Position numbers and translations under genes: made by a program
Assembly (NCBI GenBank): GCA_030704615.1
Contig: CM060731.1
Location: 81,384,756-81,448,755, forward strand
Source: Takakia lepidozioides
Lineage: Eukaryota; Streptophyta; Takakiopsida; Takakiales; Takakiaceae
DNA length: 64,000 nucleotides
Reading direction: 5' to 3'
The notes under the pieces: generated by a model
Databases searched by the model: none
The model's input: only the letters and a program-made list of their open reading frames with translations
What the model was told of the DNA's origin: nothing
Shown: in pieces, positions 63,484 to 64,000 of the stretch
Layout of the letters: each line of letters opens with the position of its first letter
How positions within the stretch are numbered: position 1 is the stretch's first letter

Positions 63484-63662
63484 ATGGCTAGACAAACCGC
63501 GATAGAATGGGATTGGTCCGTGCAAGAAGCGGAGGCGGATCAGCGTTGCTTTTTCTCTGGCCCTGTGTATTATGAATTGAGAGCGATACAAACTCTTGAG
63601 AAGCTGCTCATCCCGAGGACCAGAAATGCTTACCTCCCTGAGATGCTTCGTCTTCGTGCACG
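63484..63662 (+). CDS. First exon of an unrecognised gene
   Basis: The start MARQTAIEWDWSVQEAEADQ is followed by FFSGPVYYELRAIQTLEKLLIPR and YLPEMLRLRAR, then a good donor (CACG|GTAAGA, about 63662). The composition is that of real coding sequence: amphipathic, well-mixed residues, with no low complexity. The next exons lie beyond the window or in the last 340 bases, where I found none. I do not recognise the family. It starts head-to-head with the E2 gene. Confidence 0.55.
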
Positions 63663-64000
63663 GTAAGAATCTTAGCTTTGAATTTCATAATGTGTCTCTA
63701 ATCTTCCTTGGACCTTCTACTCAGCTGTTACAGGCATATTTCTTCCTGGATACGACACCTAACTGATGTGATGGAGTGGAGCTGTGATGACCAATGAATA
63801 TTTAGGAAGTCACTTCTTGCAGTGTTGTGTGTGTCTTTTGGTACTCTGGCTGGTCTGCTATGACTACTCTGGTCTATGATGGCTCCTAAGTTCGAAGAAC
63901 CCAAATACTGCTGTGATTTGGACAGTCAGATTCTTTCAATCTGGAACCCTCCAGGTACAATCTTGGAACCTCATACATGGACCATCGCCAGAAACCAAAC

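Overview
The window is plant nuclear DNA, most likely from a seed-free land plant with a repeat-rich, gene-sparse genome. The evidence is spliced genes with GT-AG introns, an EPF-like stomatal-patterning peptide gene, a plant-type soluble ABC protein of the ABCI19/20/21 type, a cytosolic RPL22, a COP10/UBE2E-type ubiquitin-conjugating gene, telo-box motifs (TTTAGGG repeats), and many plant-type transposable elements. The EPF-like gene argues for a land plant rather than a streptophyte alga. I cannot name the species from sequence alone.

Layout. 1-5425: the 3' part of a chromodomain Ty3/gypsy retrotransposon (gag zinc knuckle, protease, RT, RNase H, integrase, chromodomain, then a ~1.6 kb 3' LTR) that landed in a diverged ~180-bp tandem array (to ~7200). 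7200-19400: mostly gene-free, with a G-tract foldback, a fresh 117-bp tandem duplication and GA/CT-rich tracts. 19411-20958: a three-exon EPFL-type secreted peptide precursor. 24900-28155: a decayed DUF4470-domain gene with a LINE 3' end in a probable intron. 29286-32584: an intact seven-exon ABCI gene. 32.6-37 kb: degenerate coding-like sequence and a tRNA-derived SINE split by a 671-bp hAT-type MITE. 37-40 kb: two tandem-repeat zones. 40.1-46 kb: a decayed Ty3/gypsy element that carries a C5 cytosine DNA methyltransferase domain between protease and reverse transcriptase. 48359-51891 (minus): a long Cys/Pro/Ser-rich repeat protein of unknown function, read in two frames. 54.8-57.4 kb: a Tourist-like MITE, an antisense LINE fragment, tRNA-like repeats and a fragment of the first element's LTR. 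58.2-63 kb (minus): RPL22 and a COP10/UBE2E-type E2 gene. At 63484 the first exon of an unrecognised gene runs divergently.

The most notable system is the methyltransferase-bearing retrotransposon. This copy is dead: it has several in-frame stops, many of the TGA/TAG kind expected from deamination of methylated cytosine, and the integrase is missing. The housekeeping genes are independent of each other. The only clear neighbour relation is the divergent pair E2/unknown gene, which share a ~490-bp intergenic promoter region.
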